A stretch of DNA of 64,000 nucleotides from Agitococcus lubricus (GTDB taxonomy: Bacteria; Pseudomonadota; Gammaproteobacteria; Pseudomonadales; Moraxellaceae), in the NCBI RefSeq assembly GCF_003051055.1, contig NZ_QAON01000002.1, positions 124,001-188,000 of the forward strand, written 5' to 3'. The notes under the pieces were generated by a model. It ran no database searches and was not told the DNA's origin. It worked only from the letters and a program-made list of their open reading frames with translations. The position numbers and the translations under genes are program-made. Shown here one piece after another: positions 8,227 through 16,579 of this stretch; positions within the stretch are counted from its first letter, which is position 1, and each line of letters begins with the position of its first letter.

Positions 8227-9009
8227 TTAGAAAACAATATCTGCATGATGCTTGATTAAGATATTTTGTATAAACATGGCATACTCTTCTTTTAAAGGTA
8301 ATTCAAAATCCGTTTTTAAGCGTTTACGCTCGGTAATAGTTGTTTCACCAGTTTTTAAATTACGTCCTTCCTTGTTATATACTTCGGTATATAACCCCAT
8401 CCCACGTTTTTGCCAACTTGGCAAATCATTAAAGTTTTTACCAAAGTCACTAAATAGCAGTTCATGCTTTTCTGCAACAGATAAACGACTCAATTGACTC
8501 GCTGCTTGTCGTGCATGAGTACCTGATTGGCGTAAGCTCCAATAGCAATGGGCATTTAAAGCATTTCGATGTGCATCTTCTTGCCGCCATAAAAAATAAT
8601 CAACCACGAGCTCAGGTGTTGGTAACTGACAAATTCGACAATCAAATGCGCCTATTTTTCCTAATAATAACGAAAACTTAGCACTGGCCTCACCTGCCAA
8701 AATCGAATCATATTTACGTAGCTTTCGCTTAAACACTTCACTATCGCGATGTAGTAGTAACGATATTTCATCACTTTGACTATATCCATAAATGACAGGA
8801 AAACCACAATCCATCAAATGTGCTGTTGTTGCTGCCATCATATCTCTAAAACGAATATCAAACGGTGCTTCAAATTGACAAACTTCTTTAGTTAAACGCG
8901 TAAAACCTCGACCATCAATACGCGCAACCATAAACATATTGGGTAATACACATAAATCATGTGCTGTCTCATAGACTCTCATCCGATTATCTAATTCATC
9001 AAATCGCAT
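8227..9009 (-). CDS. Thg1-like 3'-5' RNA polymerase (tRNA-His guanylyltransferase family)
   Basis: 260 aa. The N-terminus carries FMVARIDGRGFTRLTK and then YGYSQSDEISLLL. These are the two metal-binding signatures of Thg1 (xRxDGRxF and SDE). The later DAHRNALNAHCYW region aligns with the Thg1 tRNA-contacting segment. Bacterial Thg1-like proteins generally repair 5'-truncated tRNAs by templated 3'-5' addition rather than adding G-1 to tRNA-His. The gene overlaps the upstream P-loop kinase by 11 bp, which points to a two-protein RNA repair unit. It is the last gene of a run of five minus-strand genes. Confidence 0.85.
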   Translation of the reverse strand: MRFDELDNRMRVYETAHDLCVLPNMFMVARIDGRGFTRLTKEVCQFEAPFDIRFRDMMAATTAHLMDCGFPVIYGYSQSDEISLLLHRDSEVFKRKLRKYDSILAGEASAKFSLLLGKIGAFDCRICQLPTPELVVDYFLWRQEDAHRNALNAHCYWSLRQSGTHARQAASQLSRLSVAEKHELLFSDFGKNFNDLPSWQKRGMGLYTEVYNKEGRNLKTGETTITERKRLKTDFELPLKEEYAMFIQNILIKHHADIVF

Positions 9010-9451
9010 CTTTTATTTGCTCCTGCACAATAAAACCACCTGTATCATTATGATAGACATAAAATATTTGATCAAATCCTTCTTCAAAACTAGGCTCTTG
9101 TAAGCTCTTTTTTGTTCCTTTAATGGCTACGTCAGGCACACAACGTTGTGTTGGTCGCTGCTGGTTATACACCAATGCTCGCCCGACATCTGGTACAAAA
9201 TAATAAGCACTTACCACGAATTTATGAGCTTTGGCCAAAGCAATATAATTCGTCCGTTCAGTCATAGTCGGATTAGTATTATCAATTACAAAACGTTGTT
9301 GCGTCTGTAAACACAACTCAATAAAACGTTGCTGACGATGGCGTGTTTTTAATAAATCTAAAGAAATATGTACATGTGTAAATAAAAACTTCTGCTGATA
9401 AAATGTTGTTTTACCACTCGCTTGAATACCAATAAAAATCAAACACTCCAT
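8999..9451 (-). CDS. P-loop polynucleotide kinase-like protein
   Basis: 150 aa with Walker A GIQASGKTT at residues 8-16. RFVIDNTNPT near 53-62 is the D-N-T-N motif of Pnkp/T4-kinase-like enzymes, and the arginine-bearing RPTQRCVPD follows near 100-110. The size fits the single-domain kinases that phosphorylate 5'-OH nucleic acid ends. The 11-bp overlap with the Thg1-like gene suggests it prepares RNA 5' ends for 3'-5' extension; that link is inference. Confidence 0.75.
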   Translation of the reverse strand: MECLIFIGIQASGKTTFYQQKFLFTHVHISLDLLKTRHRQQRFIELCLQTQQRFVIDNTNPTMTERTNYIALAKAHKFVVSAYYFVPDVGRALVYNQQRPTQRCVPDVAIKGTKKSLQEPSFEEGFDQIFYVYHNDTGGFIVQEQIKDAI

Positions 9452-9502
9452 TTGGTCACCAAAAAAGATATGTACATTTATAAAACTGATTGTTTGCTAT
9501 GA

Positions 9503-10426
9503 TTATATTTTTTCCCAACTCTCCGCTAGTTTTTTAGCAATCATATCAATTGCTTGGGCAGCGACTGGAATTTTCCCTAATTGCAAAAAGCCATGAATTA
9601 AATCATCAAAACAATGATATTCAACGCTTACACCTGCCTGTTCTAAGGCTTGAGCATAGGCCGATCCTTCATCTCGCAACGGGTCAAAACCTGCGATAAA
9701 CACCAAGGCTGGTGGTTGATGACGTTTATCAGTCATCAACAAAGGCGACACACGCACATCTTGGCGTTCATCGGCATGATTAAGATAATGATTAATAAAA
9801 AAAAGCATATGTTGCCGCTCAAGCATATAGCCTTCGGCAAACAAACTAAACGACTCACGCTCTTGTGTGGTATCGACAACAGGATAAATCAAACATTGTA
9901 ATTTGGGCTGAATGGCTTGCCCTTGCGTTAAATAACACGCCACTGTGGCCAAATTTGCCCCTGCACTATCACCCGCAATAGCAATCTTTTGGCTGTCTGC
10001 TTGCCATTGTTGAACTTGTTGTGGCAACCATGCCAACACCGCTAACACATCCTCTAAAGCAGCAGGAAATTTATGTTCGGGTGCAAGACGATAATCCACT
10101 GCCACCACAATACTTTGACTATGTAAAGCTAAATAGCGGCAAAAGCTATCATGACTATCAACATTAAACGTTACCCAACCGCCACCATGCAAATACACAA
10201 CAATAGGCAAATCTTGCGCTAAACTTGGGCGATAGACACGCACAGGAATTTCGTATCCTGAGTTGCTGACTGTTGTGTTTTCAATGGCGGCCAACTCAAT
10301 TTTGGCCATATCCAACGCAGCCATATTACGCAATAAAGACTTGCGTAATGACACTAAGGGAATCTCTGACCAAGAGACTTTGCCTTGAAAAGCAGGCAAC
10401 AAGGCAGCAATATCAGGGTGAAGCAT
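9503..10426 (-). CDS. alpha/beta hydrolase, HSL-type esterase/lipase
   Basis: About 307 aa. The oxyanion motif HGGGW (near residue 79) and nucleophile elbow GDSAG (near 149), with the downstream Asp (GFDPLRDEG) and His (CFDDLIHGF), complete the hormone-sensitive-lipase-like triad. It is expected to cleave short- to medium-chain esters; no signal peptide is visible, so it is cytoplasmic. A GGAGG lies 7 nt ahead of the ATG at 10426, ruling out the in-frame TTG at 10438. Its start overlaps the DUF3226 gene by 14 bp, placing it in the same transcript as the ATPase/TOPRIM pair. Confidence 0.85.
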   Translation of the reverse strand: MLHPDIAALLPAFQGKVSWSEIPLVSLRKSLLRNMAALDMAKIELAAIENTTVSNSGYEIPVRVYRPSLAQDLPIVVYLHGGGWVTFNVDSHDSFCRYLALHSQSIVVAVDYRLAPEHKFPAALEDVLAVLAWLPQQVQQWQADSQKIAIAGDSAGANLATVACYLTQGQAIQPKLQCLIYPVVDTTQERESFSLFAEGYMLERQHMLFFINHYLNHADERQDVRVSPLLMTDKRHQPPALVFIAGFDPLRDEGSAYAQALEQAGVSVEYHCFDDLIHGFLQLGKIPVAAQAIDMIAKKLAESWEKI

Positions 10427-11081
10427 GGTTGCCTCCAAACAAGTCTAACAACCAATCTTTGAAAGTTAACGCAAGTTGATGATTAGGATTAAGAATTTTA
10501 GCGGTAATTGCTTGGCCTAACGGTTTAGCAAGTTCGTCTTGCCATGCTAAATAGGTGTGTATAATCGCTTTTGCACGATGTACGTCTTTAAACGTAGCGA
10601 TTTTTTGTGTTTTGGCTTGATTAAGGCATTGCTCAATAAAACTTAATGCGACAGGATTATCTAATAATATTTGACAAAAATCCTCTAACATACCGTTGAT
10701 TTGATTATTCGGCATAAGCCAAATACCAATCGTTGGCCTTCCTTGTTGGATTAAAATCGTCCCATTTTTATTTAATTCACTTTGTATGAGATAGTCTTTC
10801 TTAGCCAAGTTATCAATAACAGATTGCCATGTACTCATTAAATTATCATCAGCATCTAATACAATACCAATCGTATTAATATCTTGAACACCATCAGCCG
10901 CATCAATTAATGCCATTAATTTGACTAAAACATCTTCACAACCACCTGCATCATAAATTTTGAATACTTGTGGCAATTTATGAGCTTCACATAAAGCGGC
11001 TACGACATGACAATCATTAATGCCTTCCAATAATAACAACTTATTAGCTTTATCATCCTTAAATGGCTTTTTAGACATCAT
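10413..11081 (-). CDS. DUF3226 protein, TOPRIM-like nuclease candidate
   Basis: 222 aa. LLLLEGINDCHVV (residues 15-27) carries the TOPRIM glutamate, and TIGIVLDADDN (near 70-80) the DxD acidic pair, as in OLD-family nucleases. The mid-protein WLMPNN is typical of DUF3226. The start codon overlaps the stop of the AAA ATPase by 4 bp (ATGA). This ATPase-then-TOPRIM order is the architecture of split OLD/PARIS-like defence modules, so a DNA- or tRNA-cleaving effector gated by the ATPase is plausible. Whether DUF3226 is a true nuclease is inferred from the motifs. Confidence 0.75.
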   Translation of the reverse strand: MMSKKPFKDDKANKLLLLEGINDCHVVAALCEAHKLPQVFKIYDAGGCEDVLVKLMALIDAADGVQDINTIGIVLDADDNLMSTWQSVIDNLAKKDYLIQSELNKNGTILIQQGRPTIGIWLMPNNQINGMLEDFCQILLDNPVALSFIEQCLNQAKTQKIATFKDVHRAKAIIHTYLAWQDELAKPLGQAITAKILNPNHQLALTFKDWLLDLFGGNHASP

Positions 11082-12175
11082 CTAACTTCCGTTTCTGTTT
11101 CAATAGCATCTGACAACATCTCTAAATCATAGGTTTTGATGTAGCTTTGATTATCTTTACGATATAACCTAAAAAATGCCGCATCTTGTGGATATTGCGT
11201 CCAAATTTCTTCAAAACCATTAATACAGTCTTTACTATGCGTGGTACAAAATACTTGTACATTCCATTGTTCGGCTAAAGTAAAAATTAACTGCCATGCT
11301 TTGCTTTGGGTACTCCAATGCAAACCATTTTCAAACTCATCAATCAGCAATACGCCATCTTTAGCGGTAACTAAGGACAAAATTAAATGAAATAACCGTG
11401 TCATGCCATCACCTAAACTTTTTAATGGAATGGGTTCGGGCATATCTCTAAGTTTTATAATCGGGATTCGGCTATTTGTTTCACTATCAGCCGCAACAAA
11501 GCTTAAACCCGTGAGTTTAGGTTCAATAATATGAAAAGCTTTAATCACATCATCTTGTGCAGAGGTCAAGCTAATACTATCCCATAACTGTGCCGTTTCT
11601 AAATCATTTAATCCATTTGCAGCAACAAACTTAACGCTTTTTATTATTGCTATTGTATTATAAGCCCCTATTAATTTTTGGATATTTTCTTGATTATATA
11701 AACTAGATAATGGCTTATCTAATTGTATAAATTTACTGGCTATTTCTTTATTTCTACTATAGGTTGAAACAACAACTCCTACATTTCCATCATTTAATCT
11801 GTCAAGATTATCCATATTCAATGGGGTGTATTTTTTATTCCCCTCAATCATAATTTTCATCAAATAACTATAATGATTAGTAGAAATACTAACTTGAAAA
11901 TCATGGCCAATTGCTAATGTATAATTTTTGAAAAAGCTTTTTAACGGATTATTCAATATATATTCATTTGATTTAACTTTAATATTTTCTTGTCTTCTCA
12001 ACAAAATTTCATACATCACATCTAAAGAAAATCCCGAAAAATACAACTGCAAAGCCTCTAACAACGCACTTTTACCTGCATTATTTTTGCCTACAATTAA
12101 ATTCACTCGTTTGATACCTTGAATCTCTAAAGATTCAAATAAACGAAAATTTTGTATTTTTAGATTATCAATCAC
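11078..12175 (-). CDS. AAA family ATPase (OLD/AriA-like), partner of the TOPRIM protein
   Basis: About 365 aa. The N-terminus NLKIQNFRLFESLEI is the usual ABC/SMC-type start. Walker A is VGKNNAGKSAL, the signature region PLKSLGDGMTRL, Walker B GVLLIDEFENGLH, and the switch His CTTHSKD. Such ATPases sense phage or DNA ends and gate a nuclease. The reading frame extends to 12223, but that part lies in a palindromic repeat. A GTG at 12175 preceded by AGGTG fits family starts, so I use it. The operon continues with DUF3226, an esterase, a kinase and the Thg1-like gene. Confidence 0.75.
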   Translation of the reverse strand: MIDNLKIQNFRLFESLEIQGIKRVNLIVGKNNAGKSALLEALQLYFSGFSLDVMYEILLRRQENIKVKSNEYILNNPLKSFFKNYTLAIGHDFQVSISTNHYSYLMKIMIEGNKKYTPLNMDNLDRLNDGNVGVVVSTYSRNKEIASKFIQLDKPLSSLYNQENIQKLIGAYNTIAIIKSVKFVAANGLNDLETAQLWDSISLTSAQDDVIKAFHIIEPKLTGLSFVAADSETNSRIPIIKLRDMPEPIPLKSLGDGMTRLFHLILSLVTAKDGVLLIDEFENGLHWSTQSKAWQLIFTLAEQWNVQVFCTTHSKDCINGFEEIWTQYPQDAAFFRLYRKDNQSYIKTYDLEMLSDAIETETEVR

Positions 12176-12202
12176 AATACACCTGATTATCACCAATAGC
12201 GT

Positions 12203-12270
12203 GGGTTGACGCAGGAAACCCACAATGAGCGTTTAATTATCGTGGGTTTCGTTCCTCAACCCACACTACA
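12203..12270. repeat. GTGGGTTTCG...CAACCCAC palindromes (family B), two copies
   Basis: Segments at about 12200-12223 and 12240-12265 carry facing GTGGGTT and AACCCAC arms. They are the same family as at 8167-8192 and 4529-4560. They lie between the TRAP operon end and the ATPase gene start. Confidence 0.55.
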
Positions 12271-12331
12271 CCTGTTAAAGCATTCTTCCTGTGTTACGTT
12301 GCACTTCACACAGGCTACGAATATCATAAAC

Positions 12332-13426
12332 TCACTTCGCACTCTTATACATAAAATTCTCTAACGAGGTTTCGGCCAAGTTTGTCCAACCCTGACTTAA
12401 ACGTCTAAAGTCTTTCCAAGAAGCATAAATCTTTTTAAACATCGGGTCGGCGGCGGATAACTCATCATATAACGCAAAAGCAGCTTTTTGCCCTGCTTGC
12501 ATGACATCATCAGGGTAACGATGCAACACCACCCCATGTTGATTCATTAACCGAATGAGGGCTTGCGGATTACGCGCATCATAAGCGGCTAACATCATTT
12601 GATTAGCCTCCATCGTTGCCACTTCAAACGCCGATTGCCATGCTTTAGGCAATTTTGCCCATGCACTCTGATTGACATAAAAACTTAACTGTGGCCCTGC
12701 TTCCCACCAACCTGGAAAGTAATAATGTTTGGCCACTTTATATAAACCTAACTTTTCATCATCGTAAGGCCCAACCCATTCACTAGCATCAATCGCACCA
12801 CGCTCTAACGCAGGATAAATATCTGCCCCTGCAATGGTTTGGGGAATCACGCCCAAACGCGACATGATTTCGCCACCAATCCCTGGAATACGCATTTTGA
12901 TGCCTTGTAATTCTTTAAGGCTATTGACGGGTTTTCTAAACCAACCGCCCATTTGCGCGCCTGTATTGCCACCTGCAAAATTAACAATGTTATATTGCTT
13001 AAATAACTCACCCAATAATTGTTGGCCACCTGCTTGTGAATACCATGCGTTTTGCTGACGTGCGGTTAAACCAAAAGGCAAACAGGTATCAAAGGCAAAG
13101 GCTTTGCTTTTGCCCACATAGTAATAACCTGCGGTGTGGCCACATTCGACCGTACCATTACTGACCGAATCTAAGACTTGTAAACCCGGAACTAATTCTC
13201 CGCCTGCAAACACGCGAATTTGAAATTTACCATCGGTTAACTGTGCCACACGTTTAGAGAGCATTTCGCCTGCACCATAAATGGTGTCTAAACTTTTAGG
13301 AAAACTAGAGGCTAAACGCCATTGTACGGCAGGTTGTGTAATGACCGCAGGAGCGGCAAAACTGGCGGTTGTCGCAGTGGCTGCGCCCAAAGCAGCAATT
13401 TTTTGTAAGGCTTGACGACGTTGCAT
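12332..13426 (-). CDS. dctP: TRAP transporter substrate-binding protein (DctP/TakP type)
   Basis: 364 aa. The N-terminus MQRRQALQKIAALGAATATTASFAAPA has paired arginines and a hydrophobic stretch, consistent with a Tat-type export signal. The mature part (WRLASSFPKSLDTIYGAGEML; GADIYPALERGAIDASEWVGPYDDEKLG) matches the TakP/lactate-binding branch of TRAP binding proteins, which capture 2-keto or hydroxy acids, often with a metal. It is the last gene of a dctQ-dctM-dctP operon, 2 bp after the large permease. The substrate is not certain. Confidence 0.85.
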   Translation of the reverse strand: MQRRQALQKIAALGAATATTASFAAPAVITQPAVQWRLASSFPKSLDTIYGAGEMLSKRVAQLTDGKFQIRVFAGGELVPGLQVLDSVSNGTVECGHTAGYYYVGKSKAFAFDTCLPFGLTARQQNAWYSQAGGQQLLGELFKQYNIVNFAGGNTGAQMGGWFRKPVNSLKELQGIKMRIPGIGGEIMSRLGVIPQTIAGADIYPALERGAIDASEWVGPYDDEKLGLYKVAKHYYFPGWWEAGPQLSFYVNQSAWAKLPKAWQSAFEVATMEANQMMLAAYDARNPQALIRLMNQHGVVLHRYPDDVMQAGQKAAFALYDELSAADPMFKKIYASWKDFRRLSQGWTNLAETSLENFMYKSAK

Positions 13427-13428
13427 GA

Positions 13429-14859
13429 TTATTTACCCTGATATTCTTTGGCAATTTCTTGCATTAAACGGATAGCTTCATCGGCACTGGCTGCTTGGCC
13501 ACCGACATCAGACAAATCTTGGCTATTGTTAAAGGTGGTGCTTTCGCTAGATTCATGGCGCACTAATTCGGGATACATCATCAACACCACTACCATGACT
13601 AACTGCAACACAATAAACGGCACTGCACCTTTGTATAAATGACTGGTATTAAGCTCTTTGGGTGCAACACTGCGTAAATAAAACAGCGAAAAACCAAACG
13701 GCGGCGTTAAAAAGGAGGTTTGTAAGTTCATGGCCAACAACACGCCAAACCACACAGGGTCGATATTAAGTTTATGGATGATTGGTACTAATAACGGCAC
13801 CACAATAAAGACAATCTCAAAAAAGTCTAAAAACATGCCTAAACCAAAGACCATTAAGTTAACCACTAATAAAAAGGCTATTTCGCCTGCGGGTAACTTA
13901 TCAAATAAATGCTCAACCCAAACATCACCATTTAAGGCTCTAAACACCAACGCAAACAAGCTCGAACCGACCAAAATAAACATCACAAAAGAGGTTAATT
14001 TGGCGGTGTTATCTAAGGCTTGATGCAGTAAAGAGGCACTTAAACGGCGTTTGACTAAGGCTAAGACTAATGCGCCTGCTGCACCCATTGCCCCTGCTTC
14101 GGTTGGGGTGGCTAAACCAATAAAAATTGTCCCTAACACCAAAAAAATTAACACTAAGGGCGGCACTAAAGCGGCTAATAATTTACGCCATTGAATGGCT
14201 TGGCGTGTTTGTTGTTGGGCGGGTAATAACTCAGGTTTGATAATCGCTAAACCACCAATAAACAGCGCAAATAAGGCCACTAAGGCCAAACTCGGATACA
14301 TTGCCCCTAAATACATATCGCCAACAGGCACCGTTAAGGTATCCGCCAAGACAATTAACACTAAAGAAGGCGGAATAATTTGTGCCAATGTGCCAGATGC
14401 CATAATCACGCCACTGGAAATGGCAGGTGAATAACCTTGACGCATCATCATCGGTAAAGAAATCAAGCCCATCGCCATCACGCTGGCGGCGACAACACCT
14501 GTGGTTGCTGCTAATAATGCGCCGACTAAAATCACCGCAAAAGCTAAACCACCACGCAAACGACCAAAGAGTTGATTAATGGCATCCAGTAAATCTTCGG
14601 CTAATTGACTCTTTTCTAAAATCAGTCCCATTAAGGTAAAAAATGGAATCGCCATCAGCGTTTCATTACGCATAATGCCAAATAAGCGTTCTGGCACAGC
14701 TTGCACCAATTCGATGGGCAATGCGCCCACCAACACGCCTATCGCCCCAAAAATCAGGCCAACTGCCGCCAAAACAAACGCCACAGGATAGCCAGTTAAT
14801 AACAATAAAAATAAGCTCAAAAACATTAACGGCGCGAGCCAACCCCAATCACCTGTCAT
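13429..14859 (-). CDS. dctM: TRAP transporter large permease
   Basis: 476 aa with about 12 hydrophobic segments and the DctM signature regions (TLMGLILEKSQLAEDLL; GVVAASVMAMGLISLPMMMRQGY; ATPTEAGAMGAAGALVLAL; LMVFGLGMFLDFFEIVFI). It forms the ion-coupled inner-membrane channel for the organic acid delivered by the binding protein. It is slightly longer than typical (about 430 aa) because of a polar C-terminal tail. It overlaps dctQ by 4 bp. Confidence 0.9.
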   Translation of the reverse strand: MTGDWGWLAPLMFLSLFLLLLTGYPVAFVLAAVGLIFGAIGVLVGALPIELVQAVPERLFGIMRNETLMAIPFFTLMGLILEKSQLAEDLLDAINQLFGRLRGGLAFAVILVGALLAATTGVVAASVMAMGLISLPMMMRQGYSPAISSGVIMASGTLAQIIPPSLVLIVLADTLTVPVGDMYLGAMYPSLALVALFALFIGGLAIIKPELLPAQQQTRQAIQWRKLLAALVPPLVLIFLVLGTIFIGLATPTEAGAMGAAGALVLALVKRRLSASLLHQALDNTAKLTSFVMFILVGSSLFALVFRALNGDVWVEHLFDKLPAGEIAFLLVVNLMVFGLGMFLDFFEIVFIVVPLLVPIIHKLNIDPVWFGVLLAMNLQTSFLTPPFGFSLFYLRSVAPKELNTSHLYKGAVPFIVLQLVMVVVLMMYPELVRHESSESTTFNNSQDLSDVGGQAASADEAIRLMQEIAKEYQGK

Positions 14860-15365
14860 GCTCGCTCTCCATGTTTTAATATGGTTATACGTTTGCCAAT
14901 TTCGCTAATCACTTGCAAAATCAGCAACACAAAACCAAAAGGAATCAGTAGTTTAACAGGCCAACGGGGTAAGCCCCCTGCATCGGCAGACATTTCGTTG
15001 TGTTGCCAAACTTGGATAAAATCGTGCCAACCCAACCACGCCAAACCGACAGCAACAGGCAATAAAAACAAGACATGACCTGCAATATCAATCCAAGCAC
15101 GGGTTTTAGCCGACCAGCGTTTAGACAATACATCAACACGCACATGTTGGTCTGCTTGCAAGGTATAGGCTGCGCCCAATAAGAATACTGCCGAAAATAA
15201 GTACCATTGCCCTTCTAAAAAACCATTAGAACCAAAGGCAAATTTACGTCCGACAGCGGTAAACACTGATAATAAGACGGTGGCTAAAATTAGCCATGCC
15301 ACCACACGTCCCACTGTTTTGTTGAGTGTGTCGATAGTCGTACACACCTTATTTAATCCACTCAT
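14856..15365 (-). CDS. dctQ: TRAP transporter small permease
   Basis: 169 aa with four predicted membrane helices (VVAWLILATVLLSVFTAVGR; GQWYLFSAVFLLGAAYTL; HVLFLLPVAVGLAWLGW; LLIPFGFVLLILQVISEIG). ADQHVRVDVL is typical of DctQ. It is the first gene of the operon and its stop overlaps dctM. The promoter should lie in 15366-15420, where a 9-bp palindrome is present. Confidence 0.88.
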   Translation of the reverse strand: MSGLNKVCTTIDTLNKTVGRVVAWLILATVLLSVFTAVGRKFAFGSNGFLEGQWYLFSAVFLLGAAYTLQADQHVRVDVLSKRWSAKTRAWIDIAGHVLFLLPVAVGLAWLGWHDFIQVWQHNEMSADAGGLPRWPVKLLIPFGFVLLILQVISEIGKRITILKHGERA

Positions 15366-15384
15366 AAGCTTAAAACTTTTCTAG

Positions 15385-15409
15385 GATTTATGTATTTAAA
15401 ACATAAATC
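15385..15409. promoter_or_regulatory. palindrome upstream of the TRAP operon
   Basis: Arms GATTTATGT and ACATAAATC are separated by 7 nt, 20 bp ahead of the dctQ start and on the far side of the divergent cas1. It could be an operator for the transporter operon. There is no regulator gene adjacent. Confidence 0.3.
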
Positions 15410-15629
15410 ATGATGGTTGAAATGGGGCGAATGATACGCGCTGATGATGGCTTTTTGTACTTTATTTTGAGGAATACGGCATACAGACGTAAAGGAAGTT
15501 TATAACGACATAACTTAACGCGTTAACGAGTAAATCATCAAATTAACATTGCTAACTCTATCGTCTTGTGATGTTATTGCCAACATCCTGACCCTTTCAT
15601 TAAGCTGCAAGCACACATGGAGTCACATC

Positions 15630-16577
15630 ATGGATGACCTTTCTCCCTCCTCTCTTAAAGCCATTTTGCATTCAAAACGTGCCAATTTGTATTACTTAGA
15701 GCATTGTCGAGTGATGCAAAAAGATGGCCGTGTTTTGTATTTAACCGAAGGCAAAGACGAAAACTACTATTGGAATATCCCTATTGCCAATACTACGGTG
15801 ATTTTATTAGGCACAGGCACATCCATTACCCAAGCGGCTATGCGCATGTTATGCAGTGCAGGTGTTTTGGTTGGTTTTTGTGGCGGGGGTGGTACACCGT
15901 TATTTGCAGGGGCAGAAATAGAATGGCTTACGCCACAAAGTGAATATCGCCCTACGGAATATGTACAAGGCTGGTTAAGTTTTTGGTTTGATGCCGATAA
16001 ACGTTTGGCTGTTGCCAGAACTTTTCAACAATCTCGAATTGATTATATGCGTCATGTATGGAGCAAAGATAAAGACTTAAAAGATAACGGTTTTTATGTT
16101 GATGATGCGGATATTGAACACGCTTTATCGGGTTTTGCTAAAAAAATTCCTGTGCTAGATAAAGTAGGCGACTTGTTGTTGGCTGAGGCACAAACCACCA
16201 AACAGCTTTATAAAATTGCTGCCACACGTTGCAAATTAACGTTTGAGCGTAACCCCGAACAAGGCGATTTGGCTAATGATTTTTTAAATCATGGTAATTA
16301 TTTGGCCTATGGTTTGGCTGCCACGACGTTATGGGTTTTGGGGACTCCACATGGCTTTGCGGTGATGCACGGTAAAACGCGCCGTGGTGCGTTGGTGTTT
16401 GATGTTGCCGATTTGATTAAAGATGCGATTGTACTGCCCTACGCTTTTATTTGTGCCAAAGAAAAAGCCACCGAACAAGAGTTTAGACAGCAAATTTTGC
16501 AAAAGTTTACTGAGCATAAGGCGTTGGATTTTATGTTTGAGCAGGTTAAACAAGCGGCTATAGGCATTAAGGATTAA
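15630..16577 (+). CDS. cas1: type I-F CRISPR integrase Cas1
   Basis: About 315 aa. It shows the I-F Cas1 pattern: LKAILHSKRANLYYLEHCRV; EGKDENYYWNIPIANTTVILLGTGTSITQAAMRML; GVLVGFCGGGG; and the C-terminal metal region NDFLNHGNYLAYGLAATTLWVLGTPHGFAVMHGKTRRGALVFDVADLIKD. It integrates new spacers together with the Cas2 part of Cas2-3. The ATG at 15630 follows TGGAGT at proper spacing, and an upstream extension to 15549 lacks family similarity. cas2-3 follows after 2 bp. Confidence 0.95.
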   Translation: MDDLSPSSLKAILHSKRANLYYLEHCRVMQKDGRVLYLTEGKDENYYWNIPIANTTVILLGTGTSITQAAMRMLCSAGVLVGFCGGGGTPLFAGAEIEWLTPQSEYRPTEYVQGWLSFWFDADKRLAVARTFQQSRIDYMRHVWSKDKDLKDNGFYVDDADIEHALSGFAKKIPVLDKVGDLLLAEAQTTKQLYKIAATRCKLTFERNPEQGDLANDFLNHGNYLAYGLAATTLWVLGTPHGFAVMHGKTRRGALVFDVADLIKDAIVLPYAFICAKEKATEQEFRQQILQKFTEHKALDFMFEQVKQAAIGIKD

Positions 16578-16579
16578 CC

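Noticed and set aside
15549-15629. N-terminal extension of Cas1
   Set aside because: Residues do not resemble Cas1, and a good ribosome-binding site precedes the ATG at 15630.
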